Source: Vibrio navarrensis
GTDB lineage: Bacteria; Pseudomonadota; Gammaproteobacteria; Enterobacterales; Vibrionaceae
Assembly: GCF_015767675.1 (NCBI RefSeq)
Contig: NZ_CP065217.1
Coordinates: 1,240,001-1,304,000, forward strand
Direction of reading: 5' to 3'
Length of the DNA stretch: 64,000 nucleotides
In this document: piece after piece, positions 28,581-39,008 of the stretch
How positions within the stretch are numbered: the first letter of the stretch is position 1
Layout of the letters: each line of letters opens with the position of its first letter
Program-made: the position numbers and the translations under genes
Notes under the pieces: generated by a model
Seen by the model: the letters and a program-made list of their open reading frames with translations, nothing else
What the model was told of the DNA's origin: nothing
Database searches by the model: none

Positions 28581-28610
28581 AAAAGGAGTGACAAAAATAT
28601 CACTCCTTTT
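28581..28610 (-). terminator. Rho-independent terminator of the symporter gene
   Basis: Stem AAAAGGAGTGA / TCACTCCTTTT with an eight-base loop, followed on the minus strand by TTTTTGTTTTT-like sequence. It lies about 40 bases past the stop. Confidence 0.9.
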
Positions 28611-28652
28611 CTCTGCATATTTGCAATGTGAGATCGTTTTGCGGTGCGCGAA

Positions 28653-29912
28653 TTACGCTTCTTGCTTCTGCATTTCCGCTTCGCTGGCTTCTTCTTCGAT
28701 CAGCGCATCAACGATAACGGCACAGGCAGCATCGCCAGTAATGTTAAGTGCGGTGCGGATCATATCGAAGATACGGTCAAGAGCGAACAAAAGTGGCAGA
28801 CCTTCGATTGGGATGCCAGCCGCCAGCAAAACCGCCACGACAAGGAAAGATGGCCCAGGTACGCCCGCTTGACCAACCGCACCCAGTGTCGCAGTAATGA
28901 TGATCGCAATGTATGCGCCCATGCCAAGATCGATGTTAAACAGCTGTGCAAAGAAGATAGCGACCAAACCGTAGTAAATCGCATTACCAGACATGTTGAT
29001 GGTTGCGCCAAGCGGCAGAACAAATGAGGCGGTTGAGTTACGCACGCCAAGTTCTTTCTCTACTGTGTCCATCGTGACAGGCAGTGTTGCCATTGAGGAT
29101 GCGGTAGACAGTGCCACGGCTTGTGGCTTTTTCATCGCTAAGATGAATTTCTTCGCCGAGGTTTTGGTGAACAGTTGGATCATCAGCGGGTAAGCGACGA
29201 AGCCGAAGATCAGAATCGCAGCAACGTAGACCACGAACAGTTTGAACACCACCATGAGTGCGCCAAAACCGAACGTGCCGACCGCTTCGGCCATCAGACC
29301 AAACACGCCGATAGGAGCAATGATCATGACTTTGTTAATCATCCACACCATAGCGTCAACGATGCAGTTTACGCCGTTGATGATAGGTTCACGTTTTGCT
29401 TGAGGCTGCTTAGCGACAGCAATGCCAAAGAACATGCAAAAGACAAGGATCTGTAGAATGTTGGCTTCGTTCAGTGATTGGAAAACGTTGGTTGGGATCA
29501 TACCAGTAACGGTTGCCCAGAAAGTAGGGAGTTCACCTTTAGAAGCGTATTCGGCCGAGAACATGCTCTCGATGCCTGAAACGTCGATACTCGCGCCTGG
29601 TTGGAAAACTTCGCCCATCACTAACGCCAGCGCAACGGCAAGTGCAGAAGTGATACCAAAGTAGCTTAAGGTCACCAAGCCCACTTTTCCTGCGGACTGG
29701 CTGTTACCAAGACCAGCAGCGCCAGAAATCAGAGCAACCGCCACTAGAGGGATAACCAGCATCTTGATCAAGTTGATAAAAATAGCACCCAATGGAGCAA
29801 AAGCTGACGCGCTGTCACCCATGAAGGCACCAACGGCAGTACCTGCAATCATGGCGATGACAACTTGTACGCCAATGTTGTTTAGCAAACTCTTTTCTTT
29901 TAACACTTCCAT
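28653..29912 (-). CDS. Dicarboxylate/amino acid:cation symporter (DAACS family)
   Basis: A 419-residue glutamate-transporter-fold protein. It has about eight helices plus two re-entrant hairpins: a serine-rich one near ALSTASSMATLPVTM, and the second with PGPSFLVVAVLLAAG. The NMSGNAIYYG motif (helix 7, sodium binding) and DRIFDMIRTALNITGD (helix 8, substrate Asp/Arg region) are intact. Such carriers import glutamate, aspartate, serine or C4-dicarboxylates with Na+ or H+. It is a single-gene unit with a palindrome about 175 bases upstream. Confidence 0.93.
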   Translation of the reverse strand: MEVLKEKSLLNNIGVQVVIAMIAGTAVGAFMGDSASAFAPLGAIFINLIKMLVIPLVAVALISGAAGLGNSQSAGKVGLVTLSYFGITSALAVALALVMGEVFQPGASIDVSGIESMFSAEYASKGELPTFWATVTGMIPTNVFQSLNEANILQILVFCMFFGIAVAKQPQAKREPIINGVNCIVDAMVWMINKVMIIAPIGVFGLMAEAVGTFGFGALMVVFKLFVVYVAAILIFGFVAYPLMIQLFTKTSAKKFILAMKKPQAVALSTASSMATLPVTMDTVEKELGVRNSTASFVLPLGATINMSGNAIYYGLVAIFFAQLFNIDLGMGAYIAIIITATLGAVGQAGVPGPSFLVVAVLLAAGIPIEGLPLLFALDRIFDMIRTALNITGDAACAVIVDALIEEEASEAEMQKQEA

Positions 29913-30084
29913 AACCTCTGTGCTAACAAAATTTAAAATTCCAGTGTTACCCTCTGAACAAAAACTGTTCTTTGGATAAATATTTCGAGAAGCTTTTTAC
30001 ACGTTAATTTCACATTTATCAAGATGAGTCATTTTTAAATGTTGCGTTTAACGACAACTTTATTGATTAGTGACAACTTTTTGA

Positions 30085-30108
30085 CCAATAGCAAACGTTT
30101 GCTATTGG
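30085..30108. promoter_or_regulatory. Perfect 24-bp palindrome with PurR/LacI-type core
   Basis: Every base of this 24-bp stretch is symmetrical. Its centre, AGCAAACGTTTGCT, resembles the PurR operator (ACGCAAACGTTTGCGT) and related LacI-family sites. It is about 175 bases upstream of the symporter start, beyond the usual promoter position, and about 115 bases past the trp terminator. Confidence 0.6.
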
Positions 30109-30192
30109 CTGTTTCTATAAAACGACGGGATTTTATTGAGAATTTACTGTTTATTGCGCAATGGGAGTGGCGGTGGTGAATGTTAACAAAAA

Positions 30193-30225
30193 GATCGATT
30201 CCCTACTGAAAATAAGAAATCGATC
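30193..30225 (-). terminator. Terminator of the trp operon
   Basis: Stem GATCGATT / AATCGATC with a 17-base AT-rich loop, followed on the minus strand by TTTTTGTT. It is about 27 bases past the trpA stop. Confidence 0.75.
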
Positions 30226-30251
30226 CCATAGAGGTCGGCGTGTCTAACACG

Positions 30252-31058
30252 TCATTTTTGCGTTGCAGATTTCATTGTTGAAACAAAATTGCTGAGGTTA
30301 TTTAACATTTCGTCGGGGTTTGACACGTCAGCCTCAATGATTTTGACCACAGCCGAGCCGGAAATCGCCCCCGCTGCGCCAGCATCAATCGCTTGTTTGA
30401 CTTGCGCGGGCTCAGAAATGCCGAATCCGAGTAGGGCTGGTGGCGCGTTGAACTGGGTGAGTTTCGCCAGCATATCATCAACAGGCATATTTGCTTTGGT
30501 TTCCGCACCGGTAACACCTGCACGTGAGAGCAAGTAGGTATAACCGCCGCCCAATTTCGCAACCTCTTTAAGCGTCTCATCACTGGCCGTTGGTGGTGCG
30601 ATGAAAATCGGATGCACACCAAATTTTTTCGCGGCGGCGACGAACTCGGCGCTTTCGTTGGTGGGAACATCGGCGATCAGCACAGAATCAATTCCCGCCT
30701 TGGCACAGCGTTGATAGAAATCTTCAATCCCTCGCGAGTACACCAGATTGGCGTACATCAGCAGCCCAATCGGCAACTGCGGATACTGGGCGCGGATTTG
30801 GCCAATCAGTTCGAAGCAGATGTCCGGCGTCGCGCCCGAGTCCAATGCACGGATATTCGCCCCTTGAATGGTTGGGCCGTCGGCCAATGGGTCGGAAAAA
30901 GGAATGCCGAGTTCCAAAGCGTCAGCACCTGCTTCGACCAAGGCCTGCATGATGCGCAGTGACTGCTCAGGATTGGGATCGCAAACCGTTACGAACGGAA
31001 CAAATGCGCCTTGTTGTTTCTCTGCCAGACGCTCGAACATGGCTTGATAACGGTCCAT
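30252..31058 (-). CDS. trpA: Tryptophan synthase alpha chain
   Basis: A 268-residue TIM barrel that cleaves indole-3-glycerol phosphate to indole, which is passed to TrpB through a tunnel. The catalytic Glu lies in [11 protein letters not shown] and the Asp in PLADGPTIQ. The phosphate-binding end is [12 protein letters not shown]. It overlaps trpB by one base (TGATG), so the two subunits are translationally coupled. It is the last gene of the operon. Confidence 0.97.
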   Translation of the reverse strand: MDRYQAMFERLAEKQQGAFVPFVTVCDPNPEQSLRIMQALVEAGADALELGIPFSDPLADGPTIQGANIRALDSGATPDICFELIGQIRAQYPQLPIGLLMYANLVYSRGIEDFYQRCAKAGIDSVLIADVPTNESAEFVAAAKKFGVHPIFIAPPTASDETLKEVAKLGGGYTYLLSRAGVTGAETKANMPVDDMLAKLTQFNAPPALLGFGISEPAQVKQAIDAGAAGAISGSAVVKIIEADVSNPDEMLNNLSNFVSTMKSATQK

Positions 31059-32248
31059 CAGATTGCTCCTTTTTCTTCTAAAATAGCATGTACAGTAAAG
31101 ATGTCTTTATCGCCGCGACCCGACAGGTTCACTACCAGCAGTTGCTCCTTGTCAGGATTGTTGCGTGCCATTTTCAGGGCATGAGCGAGTGCATGCGAAG
31201 ATTCGAGTGCGGGAATGATCCCTTCGCTGCGAGCTAACTCTTGGAACGCATCGAGTGCTTCATCGTCGGTAATGCTGTCGTACTCCGCGCGGCCAATGGC
31301 ATTGAGATGCGCATGCTGAGGGCCGACAGAAGGGAAATCTAGGCCGGCAGAAACAGAGTAAGACTCCTCCACTTGGCCGTTTTCGTCTTGCATGAGTGGT
31401 GCTTTCATGCCAAAGAAGATCCCGGTTTTGCCGTGTTTGAGCGGCGCGCCGTGTTGGTCAGTATCAATCCCTTTGCCCGCAGGCTCAACACCAATCAAAC
31501 GTACCGACTCTTCTTCGATAAAATCAGCAAACATGCCGATGGCGTTGGAGCCGCCGCCCACACAGGCAATCACCGCGTCAGGCAAGCGACCTTCCCGCGC
31601 GAGGATCTGGTTTTTGGTCTCTTCGCCAATCATACGCTGAAACTCACGCACTATGGTTGGAAATGGGTGAGGGCCCGCTGCTGTGCCGAGAAGGTAATGC
31701 GCGGTTTCATAGCTGCCGGACCAGTCGCGTAGCGCCTCGTTACAGGCGTCTTTTAACGTGGCGGATCCAGAGTGCACTGGAATGACTTTGGCTCCCATCA
31801 ATTTCATTCGAAACACGTTCGGGCTTTGGCGCTCCACATCTTTTGCACCCATGTAAACGCGGCATTTCAGGCCAAGCAGTGCACAGGCTAATGCCGCTGC
31901 CACACCATGCTGGCCTGCGCCAGTTTCTGCGATGATTTCGTGTTTGCCCATGCGTTTGGCAAGCAGCGCTTGGCCGAGCACTTGGTTGGTTTTGTGCGCG
32001 CCGCCATGCAGTAGATCTTCGCGCTTGAGATAGAGTTTGGTCTTGGTGCCTTTGGTAAGGTTACGCGTTAAGGTAAGTGCGGTCGGGCGGCCCGCATACT
32101 CTTGCAGCAAGCCCATAAACTCACTTCGAAACGCGTCATCTTCTTGCGCATCAATGAAAGCCTGTTCAAGCTGCTCCAAAGCTGGGACCAGAATTTGCGG
32201 AACGTACTGACCGCCGTATTCGCCAAAGTAGGCATTCAGTTTTGCCAT
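31058..32248 (-). CDS. trpB: Tryptophan synthase beta chain
   Basis: About 396 residues; the PLP enzyme that joins indole and serine. Signatures are [17 protein letters not shown] at the start, the Schiff-base lysine in [18 protein letters not shown], and the phosphate loop in [12 protein letters not shown] place the start at ATG 32248 (MAKLNAY), eight bases after AAGGA; in-frame codons at 32257 and 32269 would make it slightly longer. It follows trpC by about 24 bases. Confidence 0.97.
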   Translation of the reverse strand: MAKLNAYFGEYGGQYVPQILVPALEQLEQAFIDAQEDDAFRSEFMGLLQEYAGRPTALTLTRNLTKGTKTKLYLKREDLLHGGAHKTNQVLGQALLAKRMGKHEIIAETGAGQHGVAAALACALLGLKCRVYMGAKDVERQSPNVFRMKLMGAKVIPVHSGSATLKDACNEALRDWSGSYETAHYLLGTAAGPHPFPTIVREFQRMIGEETKNQILAREGRLPDAVIACVGGGSNAIGMFADFIEEESVRLIGVEPAGKGIDTDQHGAPLKHGKTGIFFGMKAPLMQDENGQVEESYSVSAGLDFPSVGPQHAHLNAIGRAEYDSITDDEALDAFQELARSEGIIPALESSHALAHALKMARNNPDKEQLLVVNLSGRGDKDIFTVHAILEEKGAI

Positions 32249-32272
32249 GGTGTTCATCCTTCTCGTCAATTT

Positions 32273-33691
32273 TTAGTAGTTGCGGATCGCAGCAAACGCT
32301 TGTTGCAACTTCTGTGTATCTTTTTTACCCGGTGCGCTTTCGACACCGGAGTTGAAATCCAATCCTAGGCAACCGAGTGAAGCCGCTTGCTTTGCATTAT
32401 CTGCGTTCAAGCCACCCGCGAGCATCACCTTGCTCGGGTCGCCAATCAAAGTCCAGTCAAACGCTTGGCCTGTGCCACCGCTTTGGTTGCCGACTTGGGC
32501 ATCGAAAAGATGTCTGTCGATATGTTGGGTGAGGCGCTGTGGAGTGTGTTCGGTCACGCCGTAGGCTTTCCAAATCGCGATATGTTCGGCGAGCAGGCTA
32601 CGCAACTGCGTCACATAGTGTTGATCTTCTTCGCCATGCAGCTGCACTGCGGCAAGGCCGAGTGGGCTGGCGGTTTGCGCCACAAATTCAAGCGATTGAT
32701 TTTGGAAAACGCCGACGTAACGTAGTGGCGCGCCACTCATGACCAAGCGTGCGCTGTCGATATCCACCACACGTTTTGATTGCTCAGCGAAAATCAGCCC
32801 GCCAAAAACAGCCCCCGCATGGTACGCTTTGGCTGCGTCGTCTGGCTGAGTGAGCCCGCACACTTTATTCTCACCTAACGTCACTTTGCGCACCGCCAGT
32901 TCAAGATTTTCCTCGGCCATTAGCGAGCTGCCAATTAAGAAACCATCGGCAAACTGAGCCAGATCGCGCACTTGCTGGTGGGTGTAGATCCCCGATTCAG
33001 AGATGACAACCGCATTGGGCGCCAGTTTGCGCAGGGTAGGTGCGAGTAATTTGGTGCGATTCAGATCAGTGGTCAAATCACGCAGGTTACGGTTGTTGAT
33101 GCCTATGACTTTTGCCCCTAAGTTGACCGCGCGGGCTAACTCTTCCTCATTGCTGATTTCGGTCAGCACGCCCATATTGAGTTTGTGGGCAACGTTTGCC
33201 AGCGTTTGGTACTGCTCATCATCCAAAACGGACAACATCAGCAAAATTGCATCCGCTTGGTAGTGTCTTGCCAGCATGACCTGATATGGGTCGAGCATAA
33301 AATCTTTACACAGTACGGGCTGTTTCACTTGCTTGCGTACTTGCGGCAGGAAGTCAAAACTCCCTTGGAAATATTTCTCATCGGTTAGGACGGAAATGGC
33401 GTCTGCATGTCGGTTATACACCGAGGCGATGTAATCCAAATCAAACTCTTGACGAATAAGCCCTTTCGATGGAGATGCTTTTTTGCACTCAGTGATGAAC
33501 ACCGTTTTGCCGGTGGACAGTGCTTGATAAAAGCTGCGATCGGAAGGGATGAGATCCGCTTCGAAGGTATTTAAAGGTTGCTGCTGTTTACGTAAAGCAA
33601 CCCATTGATATTTATCGCGTACAATCTTTGCCAGCACTTCGGCCATTTGCGCTTCTTGCACCGATACGTGCTCGGACAGTTTTTCGCTCAT
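32273..33691 (-). CDS. trpCF: Bifunctional indole-3-glycerol-phosphate synthase / phosphoribosylanthranilate isomerase
   Basis: A 472-residue fusion. Residues 1-255 are the TrpC synthase (FITECKKASPSKGLI, VLCKDFMLDPYQV, VISESGIYTH, GFLIGSSLM). The rest is TrpF isomerase (ENKVCGLTQPDDA, MLAGGLNADNAKQA, GLDFNSGVESAPGKKD). The fused form is the usual arrangement in enteric bacteria and Vibrio. It catalyses the isomerisation of phosphoribosyl-anthranilate and then ring closure to indole-glycerol phosphate. Confidence 0.97.
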   Translation of the reverse strand: MSEKLSEHVSVQEAQMAEVLAKIVRDKYQWVALRKQQQPLNTFEADLIPSDRSFYQALSTGKTVFITECKKASPSKGLIRQEFDLDYIASVYNRHADAISVLTDEKYFQGSFDFLPQVRKQVKQPVLCKDFMLDPYQVMLARHYQADAILLMLSVLDDEQYQTLANVAHKLNMGVLTEISNEEELARAVNLGAKVIGINNRNLRDLTTDLNRTKLLAPTLRKLAPNAVVISESGIYTHQQVRDLAQFADGFLIGSSLMAEENLELAVRKVTLGENKVCGLTQPDDAAKAYHAGAVFGGLIFAEQSKRVVDIDSARLVMSGAPLRYVGVFQNQSLEFVAQTASPLGLAAVQLHGEEDQHYVTQLRSLLAEHIAIWKAYGVTEHTPQRLTQHIDRHLFDAQVGNQSGGTGQAFDWTLIGDPSKVMLAGGLNADNAKQAASLGCLGLDFNSGVESAPGKKDTQKLQQAFAAIRNY

Positions 33692-33703
33692 CTCTTTTTC
33701 CTT

Positions 33704-34702
33704 TCAGGCGTGTGCCGCGAGTTGTTCAACCAGTTGGTAGGCTTTTCCTGAGTTCATCACTTCAATCGCTTGCTGAGTGTTAGCTTTGAGATCTTCATGA
33801 CCAAACAGACGCATCAGCAGTGCGACGTTAACCGCGACAGCACCAAGTTGCGCTTCGCTCCCTTTGCCTGTCAAGAGGTGCGTAATGATGGCGCGGTTTT
33901 CTTGCGGATCGCCGCCCTTAATCGCCTCTAGTGGGTGTGTTTGCAAGCCAAAATCGGCGGGCGTGAGGGTGTATTCATGGATTTTGCCATCTTTGATTTC
34001 CGCAACCGTGGTTTCGCCGTGGATCGCCACTTCATCCAGCCCGCTGCCATGTACCACCGCCGCGCGCTTCATGCCCATTTTCAACATGGTTTGTGCAATC
34101 GGCTTGACCAGCTCTTGGCTGTACACGCCCATCAGTTCGATGTTGGGCCGCGCCGGATTAATCAGTGGGCCGAGGATATTGAAAATCGTACGGGTTTTCA
34201 TGGTTTGGCGCACAGGCATCGCATGGCGGACACCGCTGTGATACTGCGGCGCGAACAAAAAGGCGACGCCAATCTCATCCATCGCTCGGCGGGTATCTTC
34301 GGCGCTCATCGCCAAATTGATGCCAAAGGAGTCAAGCAGATCGGAAGATCCCGATTTGCTCGACACACTGCGATTGCCGTGTTTGGCAATTTTCAGCCCG
34401 CACGCCGCCGCCACAAATGCCGCTGTGGTGGAGATGTTGATGGTGTTGTGCCCATCGCCACCGGTACCGACGATATCAGCAAAGTCGTAATCTGGACGAG
34501 GGAAAGGGTTAGCGTTGGCCAATAAGGCTTTGGCGGCGCCAGCGATCTCATCTGGCGTTTCGCCTTTGATTTTCAATGCGGTGAGCGCTGATGCCATCAA
34601 AATCGGGTCCAACTCACCGCGAATGATAGTATCAAACAGCTGCTGACTCTCTTGCTCACTCAGCGACTGCTGCTGATAAAGTTTGTTGATGATAGTTTGC
34701 AT
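33704..34702 (-). CDS. trpD: Anthranilate phosphoribosyltransferase
   Basis: A 332-residue enzyme transferring phosphoribose from PRPP to anthranilate. The PRPP/Mg site is in [20 protein letters not shown], with [19 protein letters not shown] and later [11 protein letters not shown] characteristic of the family. Unlike in E. coli it is separate from the TrpG amidotransferase. It lies 12 bases upstream of trpCF and 17 bases downstream of trpG. Confidence 0.97.
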   Translation of the reverse strand: MQTIINKLYQQQSLSEQESQQLFDTIIRGELDPILMASALTALKIKGETPDEIAGAAKALLANANPFPRPDYDFADIVGTGGDGHNTINISTTAAFVAAACGLKIAKHGNRSVSSKSGSSDLLDSFGINLAMSAEDTRRAMDEIGVAFLFAPQYHSGVRHAMPVRQTMKTRTIFNILGPLINPARPNIELMGVYSQELVKPIAQTMLKMGMKRAAVVHGSGLDEVAIHGETTVAEIKDGKIHEYTLTPADFGLQTHPLEAIKGGDPQENRAIITHLLTGKGSEAQLGAVAVNVALLMRLFGHEDLKANTQQAIEVMNSGKAYQLVEQLAAHA

Positions 34703-34719
34703 AATGTCTCTCCCTGTCC

Positions 34720-35298
34720 TTACGCTAGCGCCCAGTCAATGGCATTGGCGAGCAGTGTCGCGCCGTAAGTGGTCATGATCGATTCTGGGTGAAATTGAAA
34801 GCCGCACACCTTGTCTTGCTCATTCACTACCGACATGACCAAGCCGTCCACTTCCGCAGTGACGGTTAAGCTCTCGGGCACTTGTGTGGCGACTAAAGAG
34901 TGGTAGCGAGCAATCGCGAGAGGCGAAGGCAAAGTAGAATAAATCGCGTGACCTTGGTGCGCCATCATCGACACTTTGCCGTGAATGATCTCACCCGCAC
35001 CAGCAACGGTACCGCCATACGCCTCTACGATGGCCTGATGACCAAGACAGATGCCAATCACCGGCACTTTGCCTTTCACGCGTTGAATCAGCTCCGGCAT
35101 CGAGCCCGCTTCTGACGGAGCGCCCGGGCCCGGTGAGAGAAGTACCACAGGTTGTTCGAGCTTGGCGATGGCTTGCTCAATCACCTTCGCAGGGATGTGG
35201 TTGCGGTAAATGGTTACCTTATGGCCAAGTGAGCGGAATTGATCCACTAGGTTGTAGGTGAACGAATCGAAGTTGTCGATAAATACGATGTCAGCCAT
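34720..35298 (-). CDS. trpG: Anthranilate synthase component II (glutamine amidotransferase)
   Basis: A 192-residue class I glutamine amidotransferase. The triad is Cys in GICLGHQAI (about residue 84), His and Glu in [10 protein letters not shown]. It supplies ammonia to TrpE. A stand-alone trpG with a separate trpD is the arrangement in Vibrio. It begins five bases after the trpE stop, so the subunits are tightly coupled. Confidence 0.96.
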   Translation of the reverse strand: MADIVFIDNFDSFTYNLVDQFRSLGHKVTIYRNHIPAKVIEQAIAKLEQPVVLLSPGPGAPSEAGSMPELIQRVKGKVPVIGICLGHQAIVEAYGGTVAGAGEIIHGKVSMMAHQGHAIYSTLPSPLAIARYHSLVATQVPESLTVTAEVDGLVMSVVNEQDKVCGFQFHPESIMTTYGATLLANAIDWALA

Positions 35299-35303
35299 GT
35301 CCG

Positions 35304-36866
35304 TTACTCCTTATGTGCTTTCTGGATGGCAGAAATAACGGCCTGCGCCTTGCCGCGCGTCTCATCGGCTTCGGCTTGTGGGTCGGAGTCAAATACCACA
35401 CCCGCGCCCGCTTGCACTTGAGCGATGCCATTTTCGACGTAAGCTGAGCGGATCACGATGCAGGTGTCCAAGGTGCCTTCACCCGTTAGGTAACCGACCG
35501 CACCGCCGTAACTGCCACGACGAGCGCCTTCAACATCGCGGATAAGCTGCATCGCGCGAATTTTTGGCGCGCCAGTCAGAGTACCCATATTCATGCAAGC
35601 TTGGTAGGCGTGCAGCGCATCCAGATCTGTGCGAAGTTGTCCTACTACACGTGAGACCAAATGCATTACATGGCTGTAGCGGTCGACTTTGAGCAAATCG
35701 GCAACATGGCGAGTGCCCGCTTGCGAGATTCGTGCGACGTCATTGCGCGCAAGATCCACCAGCATCATATGCTCGGCGTTCTCTTTTTTATCGGAGCGCA
35801 ATTCCAGCTCGATACGGCTGTCGAGATCAAAATCAACCTCACCATTTGCTCGTTTGCCGCGACGGCGGGTCCCCGCAATCGGATAGATTTCCACTTGGTT
35901 GGTGTCTGTTTCGTATTTCAGCGCGCTTTCTGGTGACGCGCCAAATAAGGTAAACAGCTCATCTTGCATGTAGAACATGTAAGGGCTTGGATTGCTCAGC
36001 TTCAACTCTTTATACGCCGCCAGCGGTGAAGGGCAGGGAAGAGTAAAGCGGCGTGATGGCACCACTTGGAAGATGTCGCCTTTGACCACGTACTGTTTGA
36101 GATCGCGGACGATTTGGCAAAAAGCCTCATCGCTGACACTCGGAGTGGCATCCACTTGCGAAAGTTTCACCGCTTGAGGCAGAGTTTTTGGGGCGGCGCA
36201 GAGTGTACTGATTTGTTCAATGCGTGTTTCGAGTACGGATTTTTGCTCTGTGTTGGCAAAGAGTGTTGCTTGCAGATGACAGCTTTCCGTTTGGTGATCG
36301 ACCACCAGCAGTGTCTCTGCGACATAAAAAACGTAGTCTGGGCATCTGTTCGTGGCGCAGGCGTTACCCAAAGGTTCAAAACTGGCCACCAGATCATAAG
36401 CAAACAGACCGCCCATAAACAGCGCATGTTTGTCATGACTACTTAAATCAAAGCTGTGCTGAATTAAACGCAGCGCGTCAAAGCTAGATGCTTCGCGCAG
36501 ACGGGAATCTTCGTCTAAGGTATTGTCGGAGTCGCTGAAGGTTAACGTCAGTGTTTGTCCGTCGAATTGGTGCTTGATCTCAGGTTGGATATTACGCAGT
36601 AAATGCGCTAGCAGATGACGACCGTTATCCGTGAGCGCGTTGCAGGTCACCGTTTGCCCGTAGCAGACAATACGCAAGGCGGAATCGACAATTAGCAGGC
36701 TCTTGAGATCCCGCTTCGAATCAATCTCGGCGGATTCGAGCAACAAGCTGTCCGTCTTGCTTTCGCATAAGGTGTGGAACAGACGGGTTGGGTCTTGTGT
36801 GTATGGGACCGATGCCGTAATCACATCTAACTTGCCCAAGGTTTTGATCTTAATGGCCTTGTTCAC
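35304..36866 (-). CDS. trpE: Anthranilate synthase component I
   Basis: A 520-residue chorismate-utilising enzyme that forms anthranilate with TrpG. The N-terminal [10 protein letters not shown] stretch is part of the tryptophan feedback site. The C-terminal catalytic domain shows [49 protein letters not shown] and the closing [12 protein letters not shown]. The start is a GTG with AAGGAGG five bases upstream, an unusually strong site for a weaker codon. It is the first structural gene of the operon after trpL. Confidence 0.97.
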   Translation of the reverse strand: MNKAIKIKTLGKLDVITASVPYTQDPTRLFHTLCESKTDSLLLESAEIDSKRDLKSLLIVDSALRIVCYGQTVTCNALTDNGRHLLAHLLRNIQPEIKHQFDGQTLTLTFSDSDNTLDEDSRLREASSFDALRLIQHSFDLSSHDKHALFMGGLFAYDLVASFEPLGNACATNRCPDYVFYVAETLLVVDHQTESCHLQATLFANTEQKSVLETRIEQISTLCAAPKTLPQAVKLSQVDATPSVSDEAFCQIVRDLKQYVVKGDIFQVVPSRRFTLPCPSPLAAYKELKLSNPSPYMFYMQDELFTLFGASPESALKYETDTNQVEIYPIAGTRRRGKRANGEVDFDLDSRIELELRSDKKENAEHMMLVDLARNDVARISQAGTRHVADLLKVDRYSHVMHLVSRVVGQLRTDLDALHAYQACMNMGTLTGAPKIRAMQLIRDVEGARRGSYGGAVGYLTGEGTLDTCIVIRSAYVENGIAQVQAGAGVVFDSDPQAEADETRGKAQAVISAIQKAHKE

Positions 36867-37002
36867 AAGACCTCCTTATTATTTCAAATCTGTTCTAGCT
36901 TCCTGTTGTACATACTCGCACAAAGCAAACGTTCACCCAACGCACAATTTCGTCAATCTGGTGGATATTTAATCGGTTGAACGTGAGTTATACAACAAAA
37001 CA

Positions 37003-37027
37003 AAAAGCCCGCTGTTTAGGCGGGCTT
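37003..37027 (-). terminator. trp attenuator hairpin
   Basis: Stem GCCCGC / GCGGGC (extended by A-T pairs), seven-base loop, then TTTTTGTTTTG on the minus strand. It lies between the leader peptide stop and trpE, the position of a trp attenuator. Confidence 0.93.
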
Positions 37028-37047
37028 CGTATCATGAGTGTCCTCAA

Positions 37048-37173
37048 TTAAAAGTACACGTTTGCCCACCAAGAACTTGTCCAGATGCGCCACCAAGCCA
37101 ACTCAGCTGCATTCGATTTCTCGTCATGCAGAGCAAGTTTCGCTTTTTGCTTTTGGTTAAGTTCTTGTAACAT
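37048..37173 (-). CDS. trpL: trp operon leader peptide
   Basis: A 41-residue leader, starting MLQELNQKQKAKLALHD, with tryptophans at positions 27, 28, 31, 35 and 36. The first half is unusually long and Lys/Gln-rich. When tryptophanyl-tRNA is scarce the ribosome should stall in the Trp cluster near the stop codon and allow an antiterminator to form; the attenuator follows 20 bases after the stop. It was too short to be listed among long reading frames. The start ATG follows GTAAGG by seven bases. Confidence 0.93.
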   Translation of the reverse strand: MLQELNQKQKAKLALHDEKSNAAELAWWRIWTSSWWANVYF

Positions 37174-37208
37174 AGTCGGCCTTACAGTCAGGTACTTTGT
37201 ATTTGTGT

Positions 37209-37240
37209 ACTAGTTAACTAGTGCAAGGGTAAAAAGTCAA
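37209..37240 (-). promoter_or_regulatory. trp promoter with TrpR operator
   Basis: On the minus strand TTGACT (37235-37240) and TTAACT (37212-37217) form -35 and -10 elements 17 bases apart. The -10 lies inside ACTAGTTAACTAGT (37209-37222), a perfect palindrome identical to the core of the E. coli trp operator. Tryptophan-bound TrpR should block RNA polymerase here. The rnm start on the other strand is only about 20 bases away. Confidence 0.93.
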
Positions 37241-37258
37241 CCCCCAAGAAGCAAATAT

Positions 37259-38173
37259 ATGAGAATAGATTTACACAGCCATACCACCGCCTCTGATGGC
37301 AGGCTCACGCCAGCGCAGTTGATTGATCGCGCAATCAGCTTTGAGCTGGATGTTTTAGCTGTTACCGATCATGATACCGTGGAAGCGCTGGAGGAGATTC
37401 ACCGTTATGTGGCGCAGAATCAATTGCCGCTCTCCATCATTAACGGCATCGAAATTTCGACTGTGTGGCAAAACAAAGATATCCATATTGTTGGTTTGAA
37501 TATCGATCCTCAAAATGCTCAACTAAGCCAACTGATCGCTCAGCAACAGGCGTATCGAGTCGCTCGCTCTGAAATGATCGCGCAGCGCCTTGCTAAAGCA
37601 ACGCGAGAAGGAGTGCTTGAAGAGGTCAGAGCGATTGCCGATGGTGCGCCAGTGACTCGCGCCCATTTTGCCAAATGGTTGGTGGATAACGGTTTTGCAA
37701 AAAATATGCAGCAGGTGTTTAAAAAATACCTGACGCGCAACAATCCCGGTTACGTGCCGCCGAATTGGTGTTCAATGGCTGATGCCGTCGGCGCGATCCA
37801 TGCCGCGGGGGGCTTGGCCGTGCTGGCTCATCCGGGGCGTTATGATCTGACGGCCAAGTGGCTAAAACGGTTGTTGCAAGCGTTTGTCGAGGCCGGTGGC
37901 GATGCCATGGAGGTTGCCCAGCCACAACAATCGCAACAAGAAAGACGCACGTTGGCGGATTATGCTATACAATACAAACTATTAGCTTCCCAAGGCAGTG
38001 ATTTTCACTATCCCTCCCCGTGGATGGAATTGGGAAGAAACCTCTGGTTGCCCTCCGGCGTAGAACCAGTTTGGAAAGATTGGGGTTTAGAGTCCGCTCC
38101 TTTGGAGCAAGCACAAACATCCACACTCCAGTCTTATAGAGCCGAGAGGCTCGATAATGAGGAATTACAATGA
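37259..38173 (+). CDS. rnm: PHP-domain 5'-3' exoribonuclease RNase AM (TrpH/YciV)
   Basis: A 304-residue PHP phosphoesterase. Metal-binding motifs are [14 protein letters not shown] at the N-terminus, VTDHDT near residue 40, and HPGRYD and GSDFH later. In E. coli the same gene next to the trp operon (formerly yciV/trpH) encodes RNase AM, which trims the 5' ends of ribosomal RNAs; older work proposed a 3',5'-nucleotide phosphatase. It overlaps yciO by four bases (ATGA), and its start is close to the divergent trp promoter. Confidence 0.92.
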   Translation: MRIDLHSHTTASDGRLTPAQLIDRAISFELDVLAVTDHDTVEALEEIHRYVAQNQLPLSIINGIEISTVWQNKDIHIVGLNIDPQNAQLSQLIAQQQAYRVARSEMIAQRLAKATREGVLEEVRAIADGAPVTRAHFAKWLVDNGFAKNMQQVFKKYLTRNNPGYVPPNWCSMADAVGAIHAAGGLAVLAHPGRYDLTAKWLKRLLQAFVEAGGDAMEVAQPQQSQQERRTLADYAIQYKLLASQGSDFHYPSPWMELGRNLWLPSGVEPVWKDWGLESAPLEQAQTSTLQSYRAERLDNEELQ

Positions 38174-38790
38174 GCCAGTTTTTTTACGTTCATCCAGAAA
38201 ACCCCCAGGCTCGCTTGATCAATCAAGCCGTAGCAATCATTCGTAATGGTGGTGTGGTGGTTTACCCGACCGATTCCGGTTATGCACTTGGTTGTCAACT
38301 GGAAAACAAACAAGCACTAGAGCGAATTTGTCAGATCCGCCGACTGGATGAAAAACACAACTTCACCCTGTTATGCCGTGATTTGTCGGAGTTGTCGCTG
38401 TACGCTCGTGTTGATAACACCGCATTTCGTTTGCTAAAGAACAACACGCCGGGCGCGTACACTTTTATCTTCAAAGGAACAAAAGAAGTGCCTCGTCGTT
38501 TGATGAACGCCAAGCGTAAAACCATCGGCATTCGTGTGCCAGATAACCGCATTGCACTCGATCTTTTGGAAGCGATGGGTGAGCCGTTGATGTCAACTTC
38601 CTTGATTTTGCCGGGTAATAACTATACCGAGTCGGACCCCGATGAGATCCGTGACAAACTCGAGCATGCGGTGGATGTGATTCTCAACGGTGGTTATCTG
38701 GGCGAGCAGCCAACCACGGTGATTGACTTTAGCGAAGGTGAGGCGGTTATTGCTCGTCTTGGCGCGGGTGACCCAGCCCCATTTGAGTAA
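38170..38790 (+). CDS. yciO: YciO, Sua5/YrdC-type protein
   Basis: A 206-residue single-domain protein of the YrdC/Sua5 family. Characteristic stretches are [38 protein letters not shown] and [19 protein letters not shown]. YciO is a paralogue of TsaC, the enzyme that makes threonylcarbamoyl-AMP for tRNA modification; its own activity is weak and its role less clear. It is co-transcribed with rnm. Confidence 0.93.
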   Translation: MSQFFYVHPENPQARLINQAVAIIRNGGVVVYPTDSGYALGCQLENKQALERICQIRRLDEKHNFTLLCRDLSELSLYARVDNTAFRLLKNNTPGAYTFIFKGTKEVPRRLMNAKRKTIGIRVPDNRIALDLLEAMGEPLMSTSLILPGNNYTESDPDEIRDKLEHAVDVILNGGYLGEQPTTVIDFSEGEAVIARLGAGDPAPFE

Positions 38791-38818
38791 GCCGACACGA
38801 GAAAAATCTGTTTAAGAT

Positions 38819-38842
38819 AAAGGAGCCAAGTGCTCCTTTTTT
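38819..38842 (+). terminator. Rho-independent terminator of rnm-yciO
   Basis: Stem AAAGGAGC / GCTCCTTT, five-base loop, followed by TTTATTAAT. Confidence 0.9.
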
Positions 38843-39008
38843 ATTAATATTCATCAAGTTGTTATTATAAAGTTAACTGTCACCATCGACAGTGCTACTG
38901 GGTGATTTTTAGCGAGAATTTTTCCATGATTCGCCCGATGACGAAGTGCGGAGAGCTTACATTGCGGATTTATTTCCCGTATAATTGCCGCCCCCGATTC
39001 CGAGCTTC

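Larger units (their letters stand above)
29913..30251. other. Intergenic region between the symporter start and the trp operon end
   Basis: A 339-base AT-rich region containing the symporter promoter, a perfect 24-bp palindrome and the trp terminator, all listed separately. I see no gene. Confidence 0.6.
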
